Positions 7,899-14,895 of a DNA stretch of 37,757 bases are shown piece after piece; position 1 is the first letter of the stretch, and each line of letters opens with the position of its first letter. The stretch is taken from the NCBI GenBank assembly GCA_949297185.1, contig CASFRM010000017.1, positions 1 to 37,757 of the forward strand, written 5' to 3'. The position numbers and the translations under genes were made by a program. The DNA is from an uncultured Pseudomonadota bacterium (GTDB lineage: Bacteria > Pseudomonadota > Alphaproteobacteria > RF32 > CAG-239). The notes under the pieces are model-generated. The model was not told the origin of the DNA, ran no database searches, and saw nothing but the letters and a program-made list of their open reading frames with translations.

Positions 7899-8186
7899 CT
7901 ATTTTGTTTTTTTAGAAGTCTTTTTTGCTGTGCTTTTGATTGCAGAAGCAGGCTTTAAGATAATTGATTTAGCGCTGCGCAAAGCCGGCTTGCAAGTAGC
8001 TTTTTTAGGCATAAGCACTTTAACTGACGAAGATTTTTTTGGAGCCTTCAAAGAAATAGATTGTTTGTTGTAGAGTTGATTAATGGCTGCATCCCAGTCG
8101 CTCAAGCTAGAATTTGCAGGACAACCGTTGTTTTTCCAAATAAAGTAAGCAGCTTCTCTGATGGCATCTTCATTAAAATTGTACAT
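7899..8186 (-). CDS. DUF2934 protein with Lys-rich tail
   Basis: 95 residues. The first 40 match DUF2934: EDAIREAAYFIWKNNGCPANSSLSDWDAAINQL, a short helical module seen mostly in alphaproteobacteria. The remainder is a low-complexity Lys/Ala/Ser tail, typical of a nucleic-acid-binding or histone-like extension. Function is unknown. GGAGA lies 7 bases before the ATG. It is convergent with gtrA. Confidence 0.8.
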   Translation of the reverse strand: MYNFNEDAIREAAYFIWKNNGCPANSSLSDWDAAINQLYNKQSISLKAPKKSSSVKVLMPKKATCKPALRSAKSIILKPASAIKSTAKKTSKKTK

Positions 8187-8285
8187 TTTAGTTCTCCAAA
8201 ATTAAGTTATCACATACTGTCGGATTTTCTTTTATCCGTAATTGGTTAAAAAAAAGTTTAGAATCTTAAATTATTTGAAAAATTT

Positions 8286-8359
8286 GCGGCTTCGACCGCG
8301 TTCTCCTTACGCCACAAAAAAAACCGCCCTTACCGGCGGTTTGTTTGATGGCGGGAGTG
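8286..8359. repeat. Direct repeat, copy 1 (tRNA-Asp 3' tail duplicate)
   Basis: About 74 bases, nearly identical to 8496-8567 (one substitution and a longer A-run). On the minus strand it carries the last 11 bases of tRNA-Asp (acceptor strand plus CCA), its trailer, and the terminator hairpin (8321-8328 with 8335-8342). Similarity stops sharply inside the tRNA. It may be a remnant of a tandem tRNA duplication or an attachment-site-like scar. Confidence 0.85.
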
Positions 8360-8436
8360 GACTAAGGCTCCTCCAGTTTGATTTGTAACACTCGCCGGTG
8401 GCACTGTCGTTGCCGGCTCGTTAACAATTCTACACC

Positions 8437-8479
8437 GCAAAGGCCTCGCAGCCAAACTGTTGGCTGCTCCTCACTTTGC
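8437..8479. repeat. Imperfect palindrome between the repeats
   Basis: An 8-bp stem (8448-8455 with 8460-8467) is extended outward by GCAAAG (8437-8442) paired with CTTTGC (8474-8479). It lies in the gene-free stretch 8187-8556, which holds only this palindrome, the two repeat copies and a second small hairpin near 8485-8511. It is more GC-rich than its surroundings and could belong to a dispersed palindromic repeat family. Confidence 0.45.
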
Positions 8480-8495
8480 GCCACGCGACAAGGTC

Positions 8496-8567
8496 GCGGC
8501 TTCGACCGCGTACTCCTTACGCCACAAAAAACCGCCCTTACCGGCGGTTTGTTTGATGGCGGGAGTG
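8496..8567. repeat. Direct repeat, copy 2 (overlaps tRNA-Asp 3' end)
   Basis: Partner of 8286-8359. This copy is attached to the intact tRNA-Asp. It includes the tRNA's functional terminator on the minus strand: stem 8529-8536 with 8543-8550, then U's. Confidence 0.85.
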
Positions 8568-8633
8568 ACGGGGCTCGAACCCGCGACCTTCTGCGTGACA
8601 GGCAGACGCTCTAACCAACTGAGCTACACCCCC
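8557..8633 (-). tRNA. tRNA-Asp (anticodon GTC)
   Basis: Cloverleaf on the minus strand: the 5' acceptor GGGGGTG starts at 8633, then a D arm with AGCTCAGTTGGTTAGAGC, anticodon loop CTGTCAC giving GTC, T loop TTCGAGC, discriminator G and encoded CCA (8557-8559). A terminator hairpin follows at 8529-8550. The open frames that cross this region are artefacts of the tRNA. Confidence 0.97.
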
Positions 8634-8711
8634 AAACTTCGTGTTACCTTATAAACAACAAAAATTATAATTGCAAGCTTTTTTTTTATCTTTTTGTGAA
8701 TTTTTATTTTT

Positions 8712-8745
8712 TTATGCACATCTTTCACTGTCCTTTTTATGCACA
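8712..8745 (+). promoter_or_regulatory. Two direct TTATGCACA boxes
   Basis: TTATGCACA occurs at 8712-8720 and 8737-8745, in the same orientation and 25 bases apart, inside an otherwise T-rich stretch. The sequence fits the DnaA-box pattern TTATNCACA. The pair lies just upstream of a TATAAT (8784-8789) and the M23 gene at 8823, so it may bind DnaA or another direct-repeat regulator that controls that gene. Confidence 0.5.
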
Positions 8746-8822
8746 TTAACTTTTTTTTACTTTATTTGATGTAGTCTAAACTATATAATGGTGCGAGTTT
8801 TAACTGTAGGGAGATCACCGTT

Positions 8823-10220
8823 TTGAAAGCTCTTCTCAAATCTAAATATAAACACAAAGTTATTAACTTCTGTTATTTTGCCGCCGTATCCGCCGCTTTT
8901 GTCTTGTCTTTGGCTCATAATAATAAAGTTGAGGCTTCTGTCGATACTAAAGATTATTTCTCTTATTTGATGATTGAAAACACCGTTAATTCGAATTTTA
9001 AATCATCTGATGATTTTTCTGAAGAATCGGTAGAAAGCATCAGACAAATGTTTGATATGGTAGATAATCTGGTCAAATATCGCAATGTGGAGAAGGAAGT
9101 TGTGCTTAATTCCGGTGACACACTCATTTCTGCCCTTAATAATATCGGAATCTCCAGAGATGAGGCTAATGATATCTATTATTCATTAAAAGAAGAATTT
9201 GATCCCAGAGATTTGAAAGCCGGACAAAAAATTAAAGTTAATCTTGCTTATGATGCTCAGACCGACAAAATGATTAACCTTAATTATATTATAATTGAGC
9301 CTCAAGTTGGCGAAAGAATTATAACCGCGCTCAAAGATGGAACTTATCAAACTTTTGTTGAAAAAGACGAATTTATTGACGAAGTAAACTCCATCACAGG
9401 TGAAATTGACGGTAATTTGTCGGTTGCCATGCAAAAGCACGGAATTCCTATGCGAATCATCAGCAACTTTATTAATTTATTTTCTTATTCCGTTGATTTT
9501 CGCCGCGACATAAAAAATGGCGACCATTTCGAAATCGTTTATGAAAGCAAAGTATTGCCCGACGGTTCTTTGGTGAAGAGCGGAGATATCTTATATGCAG
9601 GCCTTCTGCTTGGTAATCAAAAGTTAGCTCTTTACAGATTCGAAAACGATAATGCTTCCGCAGATTATTTTGATGAAAAAGGAAGAGCTTTGAAAAAGAC
9701 TCTTGATCGCAAACCTATGGCTTTCAAAAATGCTCGCATATCCTCACCTTTCGGAAAAAGATATCATCCTATTTTGAAAAAATATAAGATCCATTGGGGT
9801 GTTGACTATGCTGCTCCTAAAGGAACTGCCATCTACGCCGGCGGTGACGGCGTTGTACAAGTGGCTAAATATAATGGTTCTTATGGTAACTATGTTAAAA
9901 TAAGACACAATTCCGAATATTCTACAGCTTACGGACATATGAATGGCTTCGCCAGAGGTATAAGACCGGGAACAAGAGTTAAGCAAGGTCAAATAATCGG
10001 TTATGTCGGATCAACAGGCCGTTCTACCGGACCTCACCTCCATTATGAAGTCATTAAAAACGGTCGACGCGTTAATCCAAGAACAATTAAAGCCGCAACC
10101 GGCGAAAATCTGGCCGGAAGCAAATTGGCAAAATTCAAAAAAATCGTAGCTCAGATTGATAATAATTATACTAAAGATTTTGCTAAAAAACGCGAAGACA
10201 CTAAACTGGCTCAAAAATAA
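8823..10220 (+). CDS. M23 peptidoglycan DD-endopeptidase (MepM type)
   Basis: 465 residues. An N-terminal signal anchor (about 13-31) is followed by an OapA/LysM-like domain, with LNSGDTLISALNNIGISRDEA at 95-115 and LKAGQKIKV at 131-139. A second beta domain comes next, then the M23 domain from about 300. The Zn and catalytic residues are present: H324 and D328 in HWGVD, H372 in YGHM, HLH at 405-407. This layout is that of MepM/YebA, which opens cross-links during wall growth. The start is TTG at 8823, with AGGGAG (8808-8813) at good spacing; no ATG fits better. A monocistronic unit, ended by the terminator at 10227. Confidence 0.9.
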   Translation: MKALLKSKYKHKVINFCYFAAVSAAFVLSLAHNNKVEASVDTKDYFSYLMIENTVNSNFKSSDDFSEESVESIRQMFDMVDNLVKYRNVEKEVVLNSGDTLISALNNIGISRDEANDIYYSLKEEFDPRDLKAGQKIKVNLAYDAQTDKMINLNYIIIEPQVGERIITALKDGTYQTFVEKDEFIDEVNSITGEIDGNLSVAMQKHGIPMRIISNFINLFSYSVDFRRDIKNGDHFEIVYESKVLPDGSLVKSGDILYAGLLLGNQKLALYRFENDNASADYFDEKGRALKKTLDRKPMAFKNARISSPFGKRYHPILKKYKIHWGVDYAAPKGTAIYAGGDGVVQVAKYNGSYGNYVKIRHNSEYSTAYGHMNGFARGIRPGTRVKQGQIIGYVGSTGRSTGPHLHYEVIKNGRRVNPRTIKAATGENLAGSKLAKFKKIVAQIDNNYTKDFAKKREDTKLAQK

Positions 10221-10226
10221 TAATAG

Positions 10227-10244
10227 GCCCCGATATTTCGGGGC
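10227..10244. terminator. Bidirectional terminator at the prophage border
   Basis: Stem 10227-10233 with 10238-10244, 4-base loop, flanked by AT runs on both sides. It ends the M23 gene on the plus strand and the lysis cassette on the minus strand. Confidence 0.85.
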
Positions 10245-10247
10245 TTA

Positions 10248-10472
10248 TTATTTATTGCCGCATATCTCAAGTTGCTGCCTCAGCTTATTGATTCTAGCCA
10301 TCCATTCCCAGAAGGCTACGCCTTCAAAATTTGATAATTCTAAAGCTACTTCCTGCCCTGCTATTGGGTATACGGGGCAGACTTCATAATTTGTTTGCAC
10401 GCATGAGCTCAAGAAGCTTAAGCTTAGAAGCATGAGGACGAGATAATATTTCTTCTTGCTTAGATTTAACAT
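10248..10472 (-). CDS. Outer-membrane spanin lipoprotein (Rz1-like)
   Basis: 74 residues with a lipoprotein signal: KKKYYLVLMLLSLSF then LSSC, lipid Cys at residue 24. The mature part of about 50 residues ends with a helical WMARINKLRQQLEICG. A strong GGAGGTGATAAAAT site precedes the ATG. The gene starts inside the upstream i-spanin frame and overlaps it by 89 bases, the classic Rz/Rz1 overlap. It would span the periplasm with the i-spanin and fuse inner and outer membranes at the last step of lysis. No proline cluster is seen. Confidence 0.75.
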   Translation of the reverse strand: MLNLSKKKYYLVLMLLSLSFLSSCVQTNYEVCPVYPIAGQEVALELSNFEGVAFWEWMARINKLRQQLEICGNK

Positions 10473-10587
10473 ATTTTATCACCTCCACTTCCTTTATTTT
10501 GGTATCTACTTGACAGTGAGAACGCCCCAAAAAATAGCTAAACAACAAAAGTATTGCCAGCAGAATAACCTTTCTAAACATTTTCAT
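10384..10587 (-). CDS. Inner-membrane spanin (Rz-like)
   Basis: 67 residues: an N-terminal transmembrane helix (about 6-21) and a short periplasmic helical part with VDTKIKEVEVIKYVKSKQEEIL and ending LLELMRANKL. This layout, and its overlap in another frame with an outer lipoprotein, mark it as the inner partner of a two-component spanin. It is short for an Rz (lambda Rz is 153 residues), but the o-spanin is correspondingly long. Located after the lysozyme in the lysis cassette. Confidence 0.7.
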   Translation of the reverse strand: MKMFRKVILLAILLLFSYFLGRSHCQVDTKIKEVEVIKYVKSKQEEILSRPHASKLKLLELMRANKL

Positions 10588-10603
10588 ATTATTCTATGTC
10601 CCT

Positions 10604-11074
10604 TTATAACTTAAACTCACCGTTTTTTATGGTATTAGCAACCCTGATAGCTCTTTTTCCGACATCTTTGGCATATTGCGAATTAAGGCATTCGTCTGCT
10701 GCTTTTATGTAGTTTCCTGCCGCAATATAACTCAACATTTTTTTGAATTTTAACAATCCGTTGACACCTAAATTGAAAGCCATATCTATCAGAGCATATT
10801 GCCTTTCTCCATCCAATTCCTTAAAAAAGTCTATTTTTTTTGCAAGCTCGCGATATATCCTTTTGATATCATTTCTTAAAAGATACATAGCGGCACATTT
10901 GGTAATTCCATGGTGCCAATCACCAACCACTTTTTCTTCTTCTTTGGTTAGAGGATTGGTATCCAAACATCTGCCGACACCTATGGTCTGTTTCCCTTTG
11001 GTACAAAAATAGGGCTGCAAACGCAGCCCCTCGTGTAACAATATTCTTTGCGATACTTTATACATATCTATCAT
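10604..11074 (-). CDS. Endolysin, GH24 lysozyme (T4 type)
   Basis: 156 residues that hydrolyse the glycan strands of peptidoglycan. The catalytic block reads E15-GLRLQPYF-C24-TKGKQ-T30-IGVGR, giving an E-(8)-C-(5)-T triad in which the usual Asp is Cys. This variant is accepted in phage muramidases. Downstream are ALIDMAFNLGVNGLLKFKKML and GKRAIRVANT, typical of GH24. There is no signal peptide or SAR helix, so export needs the holin. AGGAG of this gene lies inside the last codons of the holin-like gene. Confidence 0.9.
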   Translation of the reverse strand: MIDMYKVSQRILLHEGLRLQPYFCTKGKQTIGVGRCLDTNPLTKEEEKVVGDWHHGITKCAAMYLLRNDIKRIYRELAKKIDFFKELDGERQYALIDMAFNLGVNGLLKFKKMLSYIAAGNYIKAADECLNSQYAKDVGKRAIRVANTIKNGEFKL

Positions 11075-11078
11075 ACTA

Positions 11079-11225
11079 TTAAACTCCTATTAACAATAAT
11101 AGTCCATTTATCAATGTTGACCAACCTTTGCCTACGGTTTCGGCGTGTTCGGGCCAAATAAAACAAACGGTGGTATAAATTACAACCACCGCCAGTATCA
11201 GATATTGTACATACTTCTTTTTCAC
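11079..11225 (-). CDS. Holin-like small membrane protein
   Basis: 48 residues, GTG start: MKKKYVQYLILAVVVIYTT, a short polar loop, then a second hydrophobic end (STLINGLLLLIGV). Two short helices of opposite orientation and the place directly before the lysozyme support a class II holin or pinholin role. AAGGA lies 9 bases upstream. The start codon overlaps the stop of the preceding gene (ATGTGA), so the two are translationally coupled. I cannot assign a named holin family. Confidence 0.6.
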   Translation of the reverse strand: MKKKYVQYLILAVVVIYTTVCFIWPEHAETVGKGWSTLINGLLLLIGV

Positions 11226-11461
11226 ATCTTTTTTCCTTTTTTATCAAACAGCATGTCTAACTTAACCTTAACTTCCGTCAACAAGTCGTTTTGTTTACTT
11301 AGAAGATTAGTGAGATTTTCCATGCGAATATCGTGACTGTCATATATTTTTTCCAAGGTAGAAACTTGGGTTTCTATTTTGCCTTGCCAACGGCCAAAAC
11401 GGATAAAATTGGTAATAACACCGCCAATGGCCGCAAGTCCGGTAATAACCCCCCAGTCCAT
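11222..11461 (-). CDS. Coiled-coil membrane protein of the lysis cassette
   Basis: 79 residues: one N-terminal transmembrane helix (about 5-20) then a long coiled coil (KIETQVSTLEKIYDSHDIRMENLTNLLSK onward) and a basic Lys tail. This resembles XhlA-type haemolysin/holin-accessory proteins that sit beside holins. I start at the ATG at 11461, which overlaps the upstream stop (TAATG), because the alternative ATG nine bases earlier leaves no room for AAAGG. Its exact role, holin or antiholin, is inferred from position. Confidence 0.55.
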   Translation of the reverse strand: MDWGVITGLAAIGGVITNFIRFGRWQGKIETQVSTLEKIYDSHDIRMENLTNLLSKQNDLLTEVKVKLDMLFDKKGKKM

Positions 11462-11802
11462 TACTTCCATCCTTTTATATATTGATATATATTTATGCTT
11501 ATTTTTGCTATTTGGGCCTTAAATTTATTTAGGCCATTTTCCAACCAAAGCTCAATCAAAATATCGGTTGCTTCTTTGCGTTTGTATTTATCTTTGTTCC
11601 GGCACATAAAGTCATGAATACAACTTGCTTTTATACCTTGTCTTAAATCTTTGTTAGAAAAAAGCATGGTAAATGGTGCCGGAATGGTCACTCCGTCAAA
11701 AGTAAAACCTTTGGGAACAACTATATTGCGATATGTTATCTTTTTTAGGGTAATATAATTAATTCCTACAACGGCAAATTCCGGTTTTTTGTTATTTTCC
11801 AT
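11461..11802 (-). CDS. DUF1353 phage protein
   Basis: 113 residues matching DUF1353, a family common at the 3' end of phage late operons. Visible motifs are VVPKGFTFDGVTIPAPFT (the P-x-G-F-x-x-D-G-x-S/T-I-P signature), KASCIHDFMC with the conserved HD pair, and KRKEATDILIELWLENGL with the conserved Asp. The His/Asp set suggests a metal-binding fold; the role is unknown, but the family often sits near lysis or tail genes, as here. It overlaps the next gene by one base. Confidence 0.8.
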   Translation of the reverse strand: MENNKKPEFAVVGINYITLKKITYRNIVVPKGFTFDGVTIPAPFTMLFSNKDLRQGIKASCIHDFMCRNKDKYKRKEATDILIELWLENGLNKFKAQIAKISINIYQYIKGWK

Positions 11803-11803
11803 A

Positions 11804-12325
11804 TTACACCTCGCCGTTCCATGTAATTTTAGCCAAATCTTCTATACTTTGGCAATTTTCTATTTGCTCTTTTAATGCGGTTGCTTTGATATGACAGCTG
11901 TTTGACCAAGCAGCCAAAGCTCCGACAAGACCCAAAAGTTCTTGAGCATTAAGATCTATCGTTGTGTTGTCTTGGCAAGTCCAGGTAATTTTATTGTCTT
12001 CGCTTGCCGGAAGAACACTCATGGCCTGAGCCGCGCAAGACATGCGTTGACAAGAGATGGGATCGGAATCAAAAACTTTCCCCATATATTCAAATCCGCT
12101 TTGCTCGGCGACATCTCTGGCTGCGTTTATTTCAGCCCGCTTCTCAATTTTCAATTCTTCAAGTGCTTTTTGCGGAGCATATCCTTTTAGGTACCACCTG
12201 CCATCATAGGATTGCTCTACATCTTGTTCAATCATCCCAATTGTCTGATAAAAAACTTTGTTGGTGCCTGTACCGACCTCACAAAGTTTGGTTTTATCAT
12301 CTATAATTTTTGCAAATTTAAACAT
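11804..12325 (-). CDS. DUF4376-type tail-associated protein
   Basis: 173 residues. A Gly/Tyr/Trp-containing N-terminus is followed by the DUF4376-like region: RDVAEQSGFEYMGKVFDSDPISCQRMSCAAQAM, an ITWTCQDNTTIDLNAQELLGLVGAL segment, and a C-terminal LKEQIENCQSIEDLAKITW. This family is found just after tail-fibre genes and is thought to be a fibre assembly or tip protein. The first bases overlap the fibre gene, supporting co-translation. Function is inferred from position. Confidence 0.75.
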   Translation of the reverse strand: MFKFAKIIDDKTKLCEVGTGTNKVFYQTIGMIEQDVEQSYDGRWYLKGYAPQKALEELKIEKRAEINAARDVAEQSGFEYMGKVFDSDPISCQRMSCAAQAMSVLPASEDNKITWTCQDNTTIDLNAQELLGLVGALAAWSNSCHIKATALKEQIENCQSIEDLAKITWNGEV

Positions 12326-13751
12326 TATTAGTTCCTTTCATCGGATAAAAATAAACCGTTAAGGCTCCACTTATTTGTTGTCCTGCATATCCTGATATTG
12401 TGTCACCTTGTGATACAGGTAACATTTTTCTTCCTTGATAAGAGCTTCCACACGCCTCTTGGAAACCAACTCCGCCAACTGACACTCCTGCAGCATTGTT
12501 AGAAAAAGATGTGCATACTCTTATCCATCCATTAGCCGGAGCTATATAAGGAAAACTTACTACAGATATCTCTGCGGTATAGTCTGGTAATCCCCAACCA
12601 ACAGACATGTCCTTAAAAGACTGTGCGGGGGTTACATTATCTAAGCCAACATTAGCCTTGCCGCCTAAAACTGTCATAAACTCTTGAGCTTGAGCAACAC
12701 TTGCTTCTGCTGCACTTGCATAAAGAACTACATAAGCTCGATATACTGCATATTTTGTGGTGTTTTCTGCAACAATTCCTGATTTTGTCGGGTCTGAGGA
12801 AAGGCCTATGGTCCCGACGGTTGGTCCTGTTCCGAATACAGCACTACCTTCAGGTGTTCCGTAAGCTGCCGCAGTCCAGTTTAAATCGGCATTATTCCCT
12901 GCTGTTGTAGTTAGACCTGCCGTCAGTTCTTTCTTTTGCAGTCCTATTGTAGTTCCATTGCCTTTAACAGGCAACTCATCGTCAGATAAAACAACAAACT
13001 TAGCGAGCAACTTTGGAACCTTAAATGAAGAAGTTGATGTGTCTAATCCAAATAAATCACAATATCCATTTGCTGATATGCTTTCATCAAATCTAGTAAA
13101 ATCTGTTGAGTTTATTTTACCATCTACCAGCATTTGGTATATATCTGGAAAAGCCGTTTTAGTATATTCTGCACCGTCGCACCAAGCACCGCCGTTGGGA
13201 GCATCAGTGCGAGTGGTGTATTTTATATCGCCGATGTTGCCGTATGATGATTTAATAATTGCCAAAGCCGCACTGTCTGCTGCGTCTTGAGCCGATGCGG
13301 ATGCTGATTGCGCTGATTGACTGGCCTCGGCTGCCTTCTGTGTGGCTTGAACACTCTGATTTGTTGCTTCTTGGGCATGAGCTTCGGTGTTAATGGCATA
13401 TTCCTCAACTAACGCCAATTTTTCATCCATTGCCGGAATTATGGTTGTAGACATATATGAATCTATCTCACCTTTGTTGATAGACACAAAATTATCTATC
13501 GTGCTTTGCGCCGACTGTGCCGCACTGGAAGATGCTTCTTCTACGCCTTGAGCTATTTGCTCTGCCATATCTGCTTGAGCATTAGAAATAACTGCGTCCA
13601 AAGTTGGCTTTGAAACCTCATTCACATATTGCTCCACTTCCTGTTTACCGGAGGCTATATAACGAAGTCCGCAATCTATATCTAAACTCACTTCATCGCA
13701 AAACAAGACTTCTATCTTTTCTCCGGAATTTAATACTATCGTATTTTCCAT
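12318..13751 (-). CDS. Tail fibre / receptor-binding protein
   Basis: 477 residues in three parts. The N-terminal ~70 residues probably attach to the baseplate. A long Ala/Gln/Ser-rich helical stretch follows (about 75-165, with NQSVQATQKAAEASQSAQSA), likely a trimeric coiled coil. Then comes a collar-like domain (IGDIKYTTRTDAPNGGAWCDGAEYTKTAFPDIY near 172-205) and a beta-rich C-terminus (YTAEISVVSFPYIAPANGW onward) that probably binds the host surface. The coiled-coil bases are repetitive. Well-placed AAGGAG before the ATG. Confidence 0.8.
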   Translation of the reverse strand: MENTIVLNSGEKIEVLFCDEVSLDIDCGLRYIASGKQEVEQYVNEVSKPTLDAVISNAQADMAEQIAQGVEEASSSAAQSAQSTIDNFVSINKGEIDSYMSTTIIPAMDEKLALVEEYAINTEAHAQEATNQSVQATQKAAEASQSAQSASASAQDAADSAALAIIKSSYGNIGDIKYTTRTDAPNGGAWCDGAEYTKTAFPDIYQMLVDGKINSTDFTRFDESISANGYCDLFGLDTSTSSFKVPKLLAKFVVLSDDELPVKGNGTTIGLQKKELTAGLTTTAGNNADLNWTAAAYGTPEGSAVFGTGPTVGTIGLSSDPTKSGIVAENTTKYAVYRAYVVLYASAAEASVAQAQEFMTVLGGKANVGLDNVTPAQSFKDMSVGWGLPDYTAEISVVSFPYIAPANGWIRVCTSFSNNAAGVSVGGVGFQEACGSSYQGRKMLPVSQGDTISGYAGQQISGALTVYFYPMKGTNNV

Positions 13752-13755
13752 TGTG

Positions 13756-14100
13756 TTACTCCTTTATGGTGGGACTTATTACAAATGAAGCCGTTTTTGA
13801 AATATCTGACGGATAAATGGTATGAACCTCGCCTTGAGCAAAAGTTATTTGAATATTAGTTGAATAGTCTCCCTCAACAGCCATATTCTCACTATCTTCC
13901 GGTGTCAGTGATATGCTGGCTTTGCCTAAAACTCCGTCATCAATACTGCCTGACTTGCTTAAGACGATTTTGCCGCTTTCGTTGTCCTTAACATACAAAT
14001 TTACTTTAGCTCCGCTGATATCAATAAACCCGTCTTTATTCTTAAATTGAAGGGGAATAGTAAAACTATCCCCCTTACGAATTTCAATAAAATTAGGCAT
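13756..14100 (-). CDS. Baseplate upper protein N-domain-like
   Basis: 114 residues, all beta: IEIRKGDSFTIPLQFKNKDGFIDISGAKVNLYVKDNESG, then ASISLTPEDSENM and GDYSTNIQITFAQGEVHTIYPS. The K-G-D-x-F-x-I-P-L start and the lipocalin-like strand pattern resemble the BppU N-terminal domain of Gram-positive phages, here as a free-standing protein. I start at 14100, where GGAAG fits, rather than 14115. It is placed between two collar/fibre genes, so it may be an adaptor on which the fibres assemble. Confidence 0.55.
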   Translation of the reverse strand: MPNFIEIRKGDSFTIPLQFKNKDGFIDISGAKVNLYVKDNESGKIVLSKSGSIDDGVLGKASISLTPEDSENMAVEGDYSTNIQITFAQGEVHTIYPSDISKTASFVISPTIKE

Positions 14101-14116
14101 TATTCTTCCGACCATT

Positions 14117-14893
14117 TTATTCCTCCTTTTTTGCTTTTATAAACCAATAAACCGCGTAATTTTCCGGTGTTACATGTTCTGATGCTCCGTAAATTTCGTT
14201 TGACTTTGAGGCATCAAATGAAAATTTTGCCTGTGCACCAACAGAAGTATAGTCACCACCATTGCTATTGCTTGTGGTTAGATCAAAAGCCCCATCTGCA
14301 GAATAATAGCCGTGTCTTTGCAATAACAAGTTTATGTTACCTTCAATATTTGGCAGTCCTTCTTCTTGGGCGGTATAAATATCTTCGGCCGAATTATCAC
14401 CTAAACCACGCAAAAATTTGCCGCGGTAGTCCGGAACATTAAAAGTAGTAACCCCGTTACCCTCGCCAAACTTATCCCCTATTACTGCAAACAAATCGGC
14501 ATAATCTTCGCGAGAAACTTCCTGTCCGTCGCACAATAACCAGTTATCGTGATTTTCGCTGATAGTTGAAGCTTTGATGTCGCCGACTTTTACCATAGCG
14601 TTCATCAACTCTTTGATGGTGGTTGCCGAACTTGTCGTACTTTCTTCAAGTTGGCTCATATTTACCGCGTCATCGGCTAATACTCCGTCGGCTAAATTGG
14701 TAATTTTGAAATTGCCGACATTGAAATCACCTTCCATTTTTGACTTGCCGTTGCGTAATAAGCACTGACTTAAACCATCGGCAAAATTATCGTCTTCTTC
14801 GTCCATATGATCGGTTACGATATCAATATCGTTAATTCGATCATCTTCCCAGTTGTGTAATCTGGAAAACATTCCTTCATTATCAAATGGCAT
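14117..14893 (-). CDS. Phage tail collar domain protein
   Basis: 258 residues. The N-terminus (1-60) is acidic and carries MEGDFNVGNFKITNLADG, a motif of fibre shafts. The collar domain spans about 100-165: VKVGDIKASTISENHDNWLLCDGQEVSREDYADLFAVIGDKFGEG, then TTFNVPDYRGKFLRG, a textbook PF07484 pattern. A beta-rich tip follows, with the closing motif ENYAVYWFIKA. It is the first of two collar-bearing proteins in this operon; the second is 400 bases downstream and diverged, so the phage may carry two adsorption proteins. Confidence 0.85.
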   Translation of the reverse strand: MPFDNEGMFSRLHNWEDDRINDIDIVTDHMDEEDDNFADGLSQCLLRNGKSKMEGDFNVGNFKITNLADGVLADDAVNMSQLEESTTSSATTIKELMNAMVKVGDIKASTISENHDNWLLCDGQEVSREDYADLFAVIGDKFGEGNGVTTFNVPDYRGKFLRGLGDNSAEDIYTAQEEGLPNIEGNINLLLQRHGYYSADGAFDLTTSNSNGGDYTSVGAQAKFSFDASKSNEIYGASEHVTPENYAVYWFIKAKKEE

Positions 14894-14895
14894 TT

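Noticed and set aside
8378-8654. Open frames across the tRNA-Asp and repeat region
   Set aside because: They translate the tRNA itself (the well-known spurious ARTRDLL / LEPATF type) and have no ribosome site.
12701-13408. Plus- and minus-frame ORFs inside the tail fibre gene
   Set aside because: They are shadows of the repetitive Ala/Gln coiled-coil codons.
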